Shown piece by piece: positions 37,401-47,031 of a DNA stretch of 64,000 bases. The first letter of the stretch is position 1; every line of letters starts with the position of its first letter. The DNA lies in assembly GCA_026413225.1 (NCBI GenBank), contig JAPMTP010000044.1:124001-188000 (forward strand), given 5' to 3'. The DNA comes from Otis tarda (lineage: Eukaryota; Chordata; Aves; Otidiformes; Otididae). The notes beneath the pieces were generated by a model. That model had not been told where the DNA came from and searched no databases. It saw only the letters and a program-made list of their open reading frames with translations. A program made the position numbers and the translations under genes.

Positions 37401-39475
37401 CTCAAGCTCTTGCTGCTCCTCAGCGGCCATGGGCAGCGCATCTACAGCACCACAGACACTGGGGCTCCGGGCTTTCCCTGAGGAGCAGGGCTTCGACGTT
37501 TGCCACCAGCTGCACGTGGGCACCCACTGAAAAGAAACCCCGAAAAATCACCAACTTCGGACGATTGCTCCCACACCAAAAGTGCCAGCCACTCAAGCTC
37601 TTGCTGCTCCTCAGCGGCCATTGGCAGCTCATCTACAGCACCACAGACACTGGGGCTCCGGGCTTTCCCTGAGGAGCAGGGCTTCTATGTTTGCCACCAG
37701 CTTCACGGTGGCGCCCCCTGAAATGAAACCCCGAAAAATCACGAACGTGGGACGATTGCTCCCTCACCAAAATGGCCAGGCACTCAAGCTCTTGCTGCTC
37801 CTCAGCGGCCATTGGCAGCGCATCTACTGCACCATAGAGACATTGGGGCTCCGGGCTTTCCCTGAGGAGCAGGGCTTCGATGTTTGCCACCAGCTGCACG
37901 TGGGCGCCCCCTGAAAAGAAACCCCGAAAAATCACGAACGTCGGACGATTGCTCCCACACCAAAAGTGCCAGCCACTCAAGCTCTTGCTGCTCCTCAGCA
38001 GCCATTGGCAGCGCATCTACAGCACCACAGACACTGGGGCTCCGGGCTTTCCCTGAGGAGCAGGGCTTCGAAGTTTGCCACCAGCTGCACGTGGGCGCCC
38101 CCTGAAAAGAAACCACGAAAAATCACCAACGTACGACTATTGCTCCCACACCAAAAGGGCCAGGCACTCAAGCTCTTGCTGCTCCTCAGCGGCCATTGGC
38201 AGCGCATCTACAGAACCACAGACATTGGGGCTCCGGGCTTTCCCTGAGGAGCAGGGCTTCGACGTTTGCCAACAGCTGCACCTGGGCGCCCCCTGAAAAA
38301 AAAAACCCGAAAAATCACTAACGTCGGACGATTGCTCCCACCCCAAAAGTGCCAGCCACTCAAGCTCTTGCTGCTCCTCAGTGGCCATTGGCAGCGCATG
38401 TACAGCACCACTGACATGCGGGCTCCGGGCTTTCCCGGAGGAACAGGGCTTCGATGTTTGCCACCAGCTGCATGTGGGCGCCCCCTGAAAAGAAACTCCA
38501 AAAAATCACCAACGTCGGACGATTGCTCCCACACCAAAAGTGTCAGCCACTCAAGCTCTTGCTGCTCCTCAGTGGCCATTGGCAGCGCATCTACAGCACC
38601 ACAGATATTGGGGCTCCGGGCTTTCCCTGAGGAGCAGGGCTTCGACGTTTGCCACCAGCTGCACGTGGGCGCCCCCTGAAAATAAACCCCGAAAAATCAC
38701 GAACGTACGACTATTGCTCACACACCAAAAGTGCCAGCCACTCAAGCTCTTGCTGCTTCTCAGCGGCCATTGGCAGCTCATGTACAGCAGCACAGACATT
38801 GGGGCTCCGGGCTTTCCCTGAGGAGCAGGGCTTTGACGTTTGCCACCAGCTGCACGTGGGCGCCCCCTGACAAGAAACCCCGAAAAATCACGAATGTCGG
38901 ACGATTGCTCCCACACCAAAAGTGCCAGCCACTCAAGCTCTTGCTGCTCCTCAGCGGCCATTGACAGCGCATCTACTGCACCATAGAGACATTGGGGCTC
39001 CGGGCTTTCCCTGAGGAGCAGGGCTTCGACGTTTGCCACCAGCTGCACGTGGGCGCCCCCTGAAAAGAAACACCAAAAAGTCACGAACGTCGGACGATTG
39101 CTCCCACACCAAAAGGGCCAGGCACTCAAGCTCTTCCTGCTCCTCAGCGGCCATTGGCAGCGCATCTACAGGATTACAGAACTTTGGGCTCCGGTCTTTC
39201 CCTGAGGAGCAGGGCTTCGACGTTTGCCACCAGCTGCACGTGTGCGCCCCCTGAAAAGAAACCCCGAAATATCACCAACGTCGGACGATTGCTCCCACAC
39301 CTAAAGTGCCAACCACTCAAGCTCTTCCTGCTCCTCAGCGGCCATTGGCAGCGCATCTACTGCACCATAGAGACATTGGGGCTCCGGGCTTTCCCTGACG
39401 AGCAGGGCTTCGATGTTTGCCACCAGTTGCACGTGGGTGCCCCCTGAAAAGAAACCCCGAAAAATCACGAACGTC

Positions 39476-39642
39476 AGTAAGTGAGTAAAGGTGTTACTGA
39501 CCACCTACGGAGGAGGTGATCTGAGTGTGAGGAGCCCACACTCCGCATTCAATACAGTAGCAGCGGGAGTGGGAGTTGGATCTAGTCTTTTCTCGGTCGA
39601 CCTGCTCTCCTATTGACAGGCCCTGACATCACAGCTTTAAAC
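39476..39642 (+). other. CR1 5' untranslated region
   Basis: This stretch lies between the satellite and the first ATG of ORF1 (39,643). It is not satellite and has no open frame of note. It is the expected position of the CR1 5' UTR and internal promoter; no promoter motif can be defined by eye. The exact left border is uncertain by a few bases, because the satellite and CR1 could share the AACGTCAG bases. Confidence 0.7.
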
Positions 39643-40722
39643 ATGGTCCTCACCAGGAAGCGGGCTTCCCCCAAGAAGACTGTGGCAACCCAGACAAAGG
39701 TATGCCCAAAAATGCAGCAGTTCAGGTCTCTGGCTGCAGGGAGTGCCTGAGCCTGCTGCTGCCAGGAGAGGACGGGAAGGATGCCGCCTGTGCGAGGTGT
39801 GAGCAGCTGGACGAGCTGCTCAGTCTGGTGGTGGAGCTTAGGGAGGACATAGAGAGGTTACGGAGTATCAGAGAGTGCGAGCGGGAGATTGACTGGTGGA
39901 GTGACTCTCTGCGAGAAAGACGCAGAGATTGCACCCCCCGGACTGAGGGAGTAGTGGACACTCTCCCTTGCCATAGTCAAGTGGAGAGGGACTGCTTGAG
40001 AGGAGAGGAGGGATGGCAGCAGGTCCCAGGTTGGCGTCGCAGGCAACCCCCATCCCGACCTACCTCAGTTCCCCAGGTCCCTCTGTGTAACAGGTTTGAA
40101 GCCCTGAAACCGGAGGGAGAGGCGAGTGAGGATGAAGTGGGAATGCCACCTCCTAGCTTGCATAAGGTGAGGCAGTCGGATCCACGCTTGAAGACTGCCT
40201 CCTCCAAAAAAGAAAGACGGGTGATAGTTGTAGGTGACTCCCTTCTGAGAGGGACAGAGGGCCCAATATGCCGGCCTGACCCTACCCGTAGGGAGGTGTG
40301 CTGCCTTCCTGGGGCCCGGGTCAGAGACATAACCCGAAACTCCCACAGCTGGTTAGGCCCACTGATTATTTTCCACTCCTCATAGGTCAAGTGGGCAGTG
40401 ATGAAATTGCACAGAGAAGCCTATGAACTATGAAAAGAGATTTCAGGGGTTTAGGGCGTTTGGAGCAGGAGCAGGAGCTCAAGTGATCTTCTGTTCTTTA
40501 CCTTCAGGGTCAGCGAGCGGCACGGAGTGGGCTTGGAAAGTTCCATTAATGAATAATTGGCTTAGAGGCTGGTGTCGAGAGAGAATCTTTGGGTTCTTTG
40601 ATCATGGGGCAGTTTACTCGGCCCCTGGCCTGTCTTCTGTTTGTGGAACCCACCTTTCTTACAGGGGGCAACGAATCCTAGCACAGGAGCTGGCGGGGCT
40701 TATCGACAGATCTTTAAACTAG
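39643..40722 (+). pseudogene. CR1 ORF1, frameshifted (nucleic-acid-binding, esterase-like)
   Basis: The likely start is the ATG at 39,643 (MVLTRKRASP). The frame then shifts near 39,700-39,720 into a reading frame open from 39,702 to 40,385. That part holds a Cys cluster (GCREC, then CARCE) like the zinc-binding start of CR1 ORF1 proteins, a charged coiled-coil-like stretch (LRSIRECEREIDWW), and the beginning of an SGNH esterase-like domain with the motif VIVVGDSLLRGTEG. A stop at 40,383-40,385 ends it. The C-terminal half of the same domain continues in another frame at 40,423-40,722 (GAQVIFCSLPSG, then NNWLRGWCRE, ending at a TAG just before ORF2). So the coding length is close to complete but is broken by at least two frame changes. 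The assignment rests on the order of motifs and on the position upstream of ORF2. Confidence 0.85.
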
Positions 40723-43576
40723 CTACGAAGGGGGAAGGGGACAAAACAAGGCCCTCAAGGGAAGAGCCCAGGGGAACGGTGCTCGATCTGGGGCTGAGGC
40801 AGCTGTCTCGGCTGAAGTGCATGTACACCAATGCACGCAGCATGAGTAACAAGCAGGAGGAGCTGGAAGCGATTGTGCGGCAGGATAACTATGACCTAGT
40901 TGCTATTACTGAAACGTGGTGGGACCACTCCCATGACTGGAGTGCTGTGATGGAAGGCTACAAGCTCTTCAGAAGGGATAGACGAGGAAGGAAGGGTGGT
41001 GGTGTGGCCCTTTATATTAAAGACTATTTTGACGTTGAAGAGCTCGGGGTTGGGAATGATACAGTTGAGTGTCTATGGATAAGGATCAGAGGAAAGGCCT
41101 GTAGGGGTGACATCGTGGTGGGGGTCTGTTATAGACCGCCTAATCAGGATGAAGAGAAGGACGAGGCGTTCTATGAGCAGCTTGAGCGAGTCGCGCAATC
41201 GCCAGCACTCGTTCTTGTGGGAGACTTCAACTTCCCTGATATATGCTGGGAATATCATACAGTGCACAGGAAACAGTCCAAAAGGTTCCTAGAGGGTGTG
41301 GAAGATAGTTTCCTTATGCAGCTGGTACGAGAGCCTACCAGGGGTGGTGCCCTGATTGACCTACTCTTTACTAATAGAGAAGGTCTGGTGGGAGACGTGA
41401 AGGTTGGGCACTGTCTTGGGCAGAGCGACCATGAAATTGTAGAATTCTCTATTCTTGGAGATGTCAGAAGGATCACTAGCAGAACGGCTATCCTGAACTT
41501 CAAGAGGGCGGACTTTGACTTGTTCAGGACGCTTGTTGCGAGGGTCCCTTGGGAGTCGCTCCTTAAGGGTAAAGGGGTCCAGGAAGCCTGGACGCTCCTC
41601 AAGATGGAGATCTTAAAGGCACAAGAACAGGCTGTTCCTGAATGCCGTAAGGCGAGCCGTAGGGGAAGAAGACCGGTGTGGATGAACCGGGAACTATTGT
41701 TGAGGCTCCGGAAGAAAAAGAGAGTCTATGTCCTCTGGAAGAAGGGACAGGCTACTTGGGGAGATTACAAAGAAGTTTCTAAGGTATGCAGGGAGGAAGT
41801 TAGGAAGGCAAAAGCTCAGCATGAACTCAGATTGGCCACTGCAGTAAAAGAGAACAAGAAATCCTTTTACAAATATATCAGTGGTAAGAGAAGAAATAAG
41901 GAGAATTTACACCCTTTACTTGATGCAGCGGGGAATGTGATCACTGAGGATAAGGAGAAGGCTGAGGTCCTCAACGCCTTCTTTACTTCTGCCTTTAATA
42001 GGCAGATCAGTTATCCTCAGGCCACTTTATGCCCTAATCTGGAAGTCTGGGATGCCAGGCCGATTACACCCCTGTGGTACAGGTGGAGACAGTTAGAGAG
42101 CTCCTTCTCCATCTGGACTGCCACAAGTCCATGGGACCGGACGGGCTCCATCCTAGGGTGCTAAGGGAGTTGGTGGGGGTGATTGCCGAGCCGCTCTCGG
42201 CCATCTACCAGCGCTCCTGGTTATCTGGGGAGGTCCCGGAGGACTGGAGGCTTGCCGATGTGACTCCCATCTACAAGAAGGGCCGTAAAGAGGATCCGGG
42301 GAACTACAGGCCTGTCAGCCTGACCTCAGTACCCGGGAAAGTTATGGAGCAAATCGTCTTGGGTGAGATCACTCGGCATATGAGTGGCATCCAGGGGATC
42401 AGGCCCAGCCAGCACGGGTTCACGAAAGGCAGGTCGTGCTTGACCAACCTCATTTCCTTTTACGACTGGGTGACCAGACTGGTGGATGAGGGAAAGGCTA
42501 TTGATGTGGTCTACCTGGACTTCAGCAAAGCCTTTGACACGGTCTCTCACAGTATTCTCCTAGGGAAACTGGCTGCCTGTGGACTGGGTAGGTATACCCT
42601 TCTTTGGATAAAGAACTGGCTAGGGAGCCGTGCCCAGCGGGTAGTAGTTAATGGAGTCAAGTCCAGCTGGCAGCCTGTTACAAGTGGTGTCCCCCAGGGG
42701 TCGGTACTTGGGCCCATCTTGTTCAATATCTTTATTGATGACCTAGATGAGGGGATTGAGTGTACCCTCAGTAAGTTTGCAGATGACACCAAGTTGGGTG
42801 GCGGTGTTGATCTGCCTGAGGGTAGGGAGGCCCTTCAGAGGGATCTGGATAGGCTGGATCGCTGGGCTGAGCTGAATGGGATGAGGTTCAACAAGGCCAA
42901 GTGTTGGGTCCTGCACTTTGGCCACAATAACCCCATGCAGCGCTATAGGCTCGGAGCTGAGTGGCTGGAGGACTGTGAAGAGGAAAGGGACCTGGGGGTC
43001 TTGGTTGATGCTCAGCTGAACATGAGCCGACAGTGTGCCCAGGTGGCCAAGAGGGCCAACGGCATCCTGGCCTGCATTAGAAATAGTGTGGCCAGCAGGA
43101 GCAGGGAGGTAATCATCCCCCTGTATTCGGAGCTGGTGAGGCCGCACCTCGAGTATTGTGTTCAGTTTTGGACCCCTCACTACAAGAAAGACATTGAAGC
43201 CCTGGAACGTGTCCAGAGAAGGGCAACAAAGCTGGTGAGGGGTCTGGAGCACAAGTCTTATGAGGAGCGGCTGAGAGAGTTGGGATTGTTTAGTCTGGAG
43301 AAGAGGAGGCTCAGGGGAGACCTCATTGCACTCTATAGCTTCCTGAAGGCAGGTTGTGATGAACAGGGGTTTGGCCTCTTCTTCCAGGCAACAAGCAGGA
43401 CCCGAGGAAATGGCCACAAGTTGTACCAAAGGAGGTTTAGATTGGACGTGAGGAAAAACTTTTTCTCTCAAAGAGTGGTCAGGCACTGGAATGGCCTGCC
43501 CAGGGAGGTGGTGGAGTCGCCGTCCCTGGCAGTGTTCAAGAGGCGGCTTGATGAGAAGCTACAAGATATGGTTTAG
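40723..43576 (+). pseudogene. CR1 ORF2, endonuclease-reverse transcriptase with one frameshift
   Basis: ORF2 codes the retrotransposition enzyme that nicks the target and reverse transcribes CR1 RNA. The first in-frame ATG after ORF1 is at 40,821 (MYTNARSMSNKQ). The N-terminal endonuclease shows the conserved sites in order: N in TNARSM, ITETWWDHS, YRPPNQDEE, GDFNFPDICW and SDHE. The frame fails at about 42,070-42,090, where the reading moves to a second open frame (to 43,576, TAG) carrying the polymerase: [51 protein letters not shown] and the catalytic FADD (a CR1-type form of YxDD). The C-terminus ends [11 protein letters not shown]. Without the single indel the protein would be roughly 920-940 residues, normal for CR1. 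Only one lesion over 2.8 kb suggests a fairly young insertion. Confidence 0.93.
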
Positions 43577-43649
43577 TAGCTGTGACAGCAATGGTAGTGG
43601 GAAGACGGTTGGACTAGATGATCTTATAGGTCCCATCCAAACATGTGAT

Positions 43650-43675
43650 TCTATGATTCTATGATTCTATGATTG
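43650..43675 (+). repeat. CR1 3' tail microsatellite
   Basis: Three ATTCTATG-type octamers end the CR1 and run straight into the satellite GATTGCTCCC. CR1 elements end in short tandem octamers of this kind instead of poly(A). The shared GATT makes the exact right border ambiguous by about four bases. Confidence 0.9.
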
Positions 43676-43964
43676 CTCCCACACCAAAAGTGCCAGCCAC
43701 TCAAGCTCTTGCTGCTCCTCAGCGGCCATTGGCAGCGCATCTACAGCACCACAGACATTGGGGCTCCGGGCTTTCCCTGAGGAGCAGGGCTTCGACGTTT
43801 GCCACCAACTGCACGTGGGCGCCCCCTGAAAAGAAACCCCGAAAAATCACAAACGTTGGACGATTGCTCCCACACCAAAAGTGCCAGCCACTCAAGCTCT
43901 TGCTGCTCCTCAGCGGCCATTGGCAGCGCATCTACAGCACCACAGACATTTGGCTCCGGGCTTT
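43676..43964. repeat. Last family A satellite monomers right of the CR1
   Basis: One and a half monomers of family A (CAGCGGCCATTGGCAGCGCA, CCTGAGGAGCAGGGC, CACGTGGGCGCCCCC), continuing the array that was split by CR1. The next monomer switches within TTGGCTCCGGGCTTTCC to family B. Confidence 0.9.
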
Positions 43965-45906
43965 CCTTGATGAATAGCGCTTCGTCCTTTACCATCAACT
44001 GCACATGGGTGCCCACTGAAAAAAAAACCCTAAAAATCATGAACGTCGGACGATTGCTCCCACACCAAAAGGGCCAGCCACTCAAGATCTTGCTGCTCCT
44101 CACCGGCCATTCACGGCGCATCTACAGCACCACAGACATTGGGGCTCCGGGCTTTCCCTGACCAACAGCGATTCGCCGTTTACCATCAACTGCACATGGG
44201 TGCCCACTGATAAAAACCCCCTAAAAATCACGAATGTCAGACGATTGCTCCCACACCAAAAGTGCCAGCAACTCAAGCTCTTGCTGCTCCTGACCACTCA
44301 TTCACAGCGCATCCACAACACCACAGACACTGGGGATCCGGGCTTTGCCTGACGAACAGCGCTTCGACCTTTACCGTCAACCCCACATGGGCGCCCACTT
44401 AAAAAAAAACCCCTAAAAATCACAAACGTTGGACTTTTGCCCCCACACCAAAAGTGCGAGCAACTCAAGCTCTTGCTGCTCCTCACCGGCCATTCACGGC
44501 GCATCTACAGCACCACAGACATGCGGGCTCCGGGCTTTCCCTGACGAACACCGCTTCGACGTTTACCATCAACTGCACAGCAGCGCACAGAGGAAAACAC
44601 CCCTAAAAATCATGAACGTCGTTCGATTTCTCCCACACCAAATGTGCCAGCAACTCGAGCTCTTTATGCTCCTCACCGGCCATTCACAGCGCATTTACAG
44701 CACCACAGACATTGGGGCTCTGGGCTTTCCCTGTCGAACAGCATTTCGAAGTTTACCATCAACTGCACATGGGCGGCCACATAAAAACAAAAACCCTAAA
44801 ATTCACAAACATCGGACGATTGCTCCCACGACAAAAGTGCCAGCAAGACAAGCTATTACTGCTCCTCACCAGCCATTCACAGCGCATCTACAGCACCACA
44901 GACATTGGGTTTCCTGGCTTTCCTCGACGAATAGCGCTTCGTCCTTTACCATCAACTGCACGTGGGCGTCCGATGGAAAAAAACCCCTAAAAATCATGAA
45001 TGTTGGAAGATTGTTCCCACACCAAATGTGCCAGCAACTCAAGCTCTTGATGCTCCTCAGCGGCCATTCGCAGCACATCTACAGCACCACAGACATTGGG
45101 GCTCCGGGCTTTCCCTGACGAGCAACGCTTTGACGTTTACCATCAACTGCACATGGGCGCCCACTGAAAAAAAAAAACCCTAAAAATCATGAACGTCGGA
45201 CGATTGCTCCCACACCAAAAGTGCCAGCAACTCAAGCTCTTGCTGCTCCTCACCGGCCATTCACAGCACATCTACAGCAGCACAGACATTGGGGCTCCGG
45301 GCTTTCCCTGACCAACAGCGCTTCGACGTTTACCATCAACTGCACGTGCGCGCCCACTGGAAAAAAAACCCTAAAAATCACGAACGTTGGACGATTGCTC
45401 CCACACCAAAAGTGCGAGCAAATCAAGCTCTTGATGCTCCTCACCGGCCATTCACAGCTTATCTACTGCACCACAGACATTGGGGCTCCGGACTTTCCCT
45501 GACGAACACCGCTTCGACGTTTACCATCAACTGGACATGGGCGCCCACTGATAAAAAACCCCTAAAAATCACGAATGTCAGACAATTTTTTCCACAACAA
45601 AAGTGCCAGAAACTGAAGCTCTTGTTGCTCCTGACCGCCCATTCACAGCGCATCCACAACACCACAGACATTGGGGATCCGGGTTTTGCCTTACGAACAG
45701 CGCTTCGACCTTTACGGTCTACTGCACATGGGCGCCCACTGAAAAAAAAACCCTAAGAATCACGAACGTTGGACGATTGCTTCCACACCAAAAGTGCCAG
45801 CAACTCAAGCCCTTTCTGCTCCTCACCGGCCATTCACAGCGCACCTACAGCACCACAGACATTGGGGCTCCGGTCTTTCCCTGACGAACAGCACTTCGAC
45901 GTTTAC
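43965..45906. repeat. Satellite family B, left part (about 10 monomers)
   Basis: Monomers are the same length and clearly homologous to family A but differ at fixed positions: CTCACCGGCCATTCACAGCG for CTCAGCGGCCATTGGCAGCG, CCTGACGAACAGCGCTTCG for CCTGAGGAGCAGGGCTTCG, TTTACCATCAACTGCACATG for TTTGCCACCAGCTGCACGTG, and CCCACTGAAAAAAAACCC. Monomers differ from one another much more than in family A, and no multi-monomer repeat is visible. The interval ends at the ERV insertion point in GACGTTTAC. Confidence 0.92.
45901..45906. other. Target-site duplication, left copy (GTTTAC)
   Basis: The six bases before the first LTR, GTTTAC, are repeated at 57,235-57,240 after the last LTR, and the right copy continues the satellite (GTTTACCATCAACTGCAC). 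A 6-bp duplication fits betaretroviral integrases. It shows that the outer two LTRs come from one integration. Confidence 0.9.
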
Positions 45907-46836
45907 TGTTGGATACCTGGAGTATCAGGGGCACTTAGTGAACAATCCAGACCGAATGGAATTGTTATGTTTGTGAGCAGCAGGCCTCAAGGACACCACT
46001 GAAGCCACCTGTGAGAAAGTAATGAAGCTTCCTGTGAGAAAGTAAACGAAGCAACCTTGAGAAGAAGGAAAAGAGCTGGCATACGTGACTGGGGGCTGAA
46101 CGTAGAATCATAGAATCATAGAATCATAGAATCACATGTTTGGATGGGACCTATAAGATCATCTAGTCCAACCGTCTTCCCACTACCATTGCTGTCACAG
46201 CTACTAAACCATATCTTGTAGCTTCTCATCAAGCCGCCTCTTGAACACTGCCAGGGACGGCGACTCCACCACCTCCCTGGGCAGGCCATTCCAGTGCCTG
46301 ACCACTCTTTGAGAGAAAAAGTTTTTCCTCACGTCCAATCTAAACCTCCTTTGGTACAACTTGTGGCCATTTCCTCGGGTCCTGCTTGTTGCCTGGAAGA
46401 AGAGGCCAAACCCCTGTTCATCACAACCTGCCTTCAGGAAGCTATAGAGTGCAATGAGGTCTCCCCTGAGCCTCCTCTTCTCCAGACTAAACAATCCCAA
46501 CTCTCTCAGCCGCTCCTCATAAGACTTGTGCTCCAGACCCCTCACCAGCTTTGTTGCCCTTCTCTGGACATGTTCCAGGGCTTCAATGTCTTTCTTGTAG
46601 TTAGGGGCCCAACGTGAAGCAGGGTGCAGGTGGAGAGAACTGTGCGCGTGAACAAAGAGACTTAAGGAATCATATTTTAGCTAAGAGCGCGTGAATGATA
46701 TAGTTAGCCAATTAGTAGAGAGCTTGCGCATGATACGGAATTAGAAGGGCTATATTAACCGGTATGTATCAACAATAAATTGGCATTTGCTTGATCATAT
46801 TGGTCGTCAGCAGTGTCCGTTACTTCCGAGTCAACA
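45907..46836 (+). repeat. ERV LTR 1 (5' outer), interrupted by a CR1 fragment
   Basis: Without the CR1 insertion it is about 418 bp. It begins TGTTGGATACCTGG and ends GAGTCAACA, a 5-bp inverted repeat TGTTG/CAACA. A TATA-like GCTATATTAACC lies at about 46,750 and an AATAAA signal at 46,774-46,779. Its U3 has only two copies of a 23-bp repeat that is present five times in the other two LTRs. Confidence 0.93.
46104..46601 (-). mobile_element. 5'-truncated CR1 fragment nested in LTR 1
   Basis: About 498 bp on the minus strand: on the plus strand it begins with the octamer tail (AGAATCATAGAATCATAG) and runs back into the C-terminal part of ORF2. The minus-strand frame 46,204-46,545 encodes the same C-terminus as the full CR1 at 39.5-43.7 kb ([13 protein letters not shown] to [11 protein letters not shown]). 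It breaks off at the codons for HYKKDIEAL. Flanks GGGGCTGAACGT (left) and GGGGCCCAACGT (right) resemble a 12-bp target duplication with two mismatches. The uninterrupted LTR sequence at the same site in LTRs 2 and 3 is GGGGCTCAACGTGAAGC. Confidence 0.95.
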
Positions 46837-46838
46837 GG

Positions 46839-46856
46839 TGGCGCCCGAACAGGGAC
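46839..46856 (+). promoter_or_regulatory. Primer-binding site, internal region 1 (tRNA-Lys type)
   Basis: TGGCGCCCGAACAGGGAC, two bases after the LTR end. It matches the 3' end complement of tRNA-Lys3, used by several betaretroviruses and lentiviruses. Alpharetroviruses, the best known avian group, use tRNA-Trp, so this site argues against that group for the 5' half of the element. Confidence 0.9.
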
Positions 46857-47031
46857 ACTCAGATCGGTGTTGGACATCCCGACAGAACCGAAGAAGGAAA
46901 GAAGAAACGAGGGGGCGGAAGCCGGTCGAAGGCGAGTGCTGCCCCGGCACTCGGGAAGTCGCTATAGCGCAAAAAGGTACAAAAGGTACGGATGGAATCT
47001 CGTCTTGGCCAGCCGAGTGGCTGGGGAGGAG

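Larger units (their letters stand above)
1..39475. repeat. Tandem satellite array, family A (about 190-191 bp monomer)
   Basis: The whole interval is one head-to-tail repeat of about 190-191 bp, roughly 207 copies, starting mid-monomer at base 1 and running to the CR1 insertion. Landmarks in each monomer are GATTGCTCCCACACCAAAAG, a CAGCGGCCATTGGCAGCGCA segment, TTCCCTGAGGAGCAGGGCTT, a GCACGTGGGCGCC segment with a CACGTG palindrome, and A-rich runs before ATCACGAACG. Two length classes occur: monomers with AACGTCGGACGATT (191 bp) and with AACATTGACGATT or AACATCGACGATT (190 bp). Many frames are open over several monomers on both strands. The period is not a multiple of three and the same sequence is read in all frames, so I treat this as non-coding satellite. 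Monomers at 1-4.4 kb and 37.2-39.5 kb show little multi-monomer periodicity; 4.4-37 kb shows a lot. No other element interrupts the interval. Confidence 0.97.
39476..43675 (+). mobile_element. Near full-length CR1 LINE retrotransposon
   Basis: A non-LTR retrotransposon of about 4.2 kb sits in the satellite in sense orientation. It contains a 5' UTR, an ORF1 with a cysteine-rich start and an esterase-like region, ORF2 with apurinic endonuclease and reverse transcriptase, a short 3' UTR ending near ACATGTGATTCTATGATTCT, and a three-unit ATTCTATG tail typical of the CR1 clade. The satellite reads up to CACGAACGTC before it and resumes at GATTGCTCCCACACC after it, with at most a base or two lost. 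I see no convincing target-site duplication, which is usual for CR1. Both ORFs are frameshifted, so this copy is probably dead, although it is nearly complete in length and most CR1 copies are severely 5' truncated. Confidence 0.95.

Noticed and set aside
1-39475. Hundreds of overlapping ORFs of 60-300 codons on both strands of the satellite
   Set aside because: They repeat with the monomer, occur in all frames on both strands, and resemble no protein family. They reflect a stop-poor repeat, not genes.
1-39475. Possible CENP-B box around CTTCGACGTTTGCC in each monomer
   Set aside because: Only the TTCG half matches; the required A and CGGG positions do not, on either strand.
1-39475. CRISPR-like regular direct repeats
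   Set aside because: There are no unique spacers: the full 190-191 bp unit is repeated without gaps, and the rest of the window is vertebrate in character.
42743-43486. A 247-codon minus-strand frame in the CR1
   Set aside because: It is the antisense shadow of the reverse transcriptase, with no recognisable motifs.
46839-46856. Lentivirus, because the primer site equals that used by known lentiviruses
   Set aside because: The same tRNA-Lys site is used by betaretroviruses. The capsid pattern, the 6-bp target duplication and the absence of lentiviral accessory genes do not support a lentivirus.
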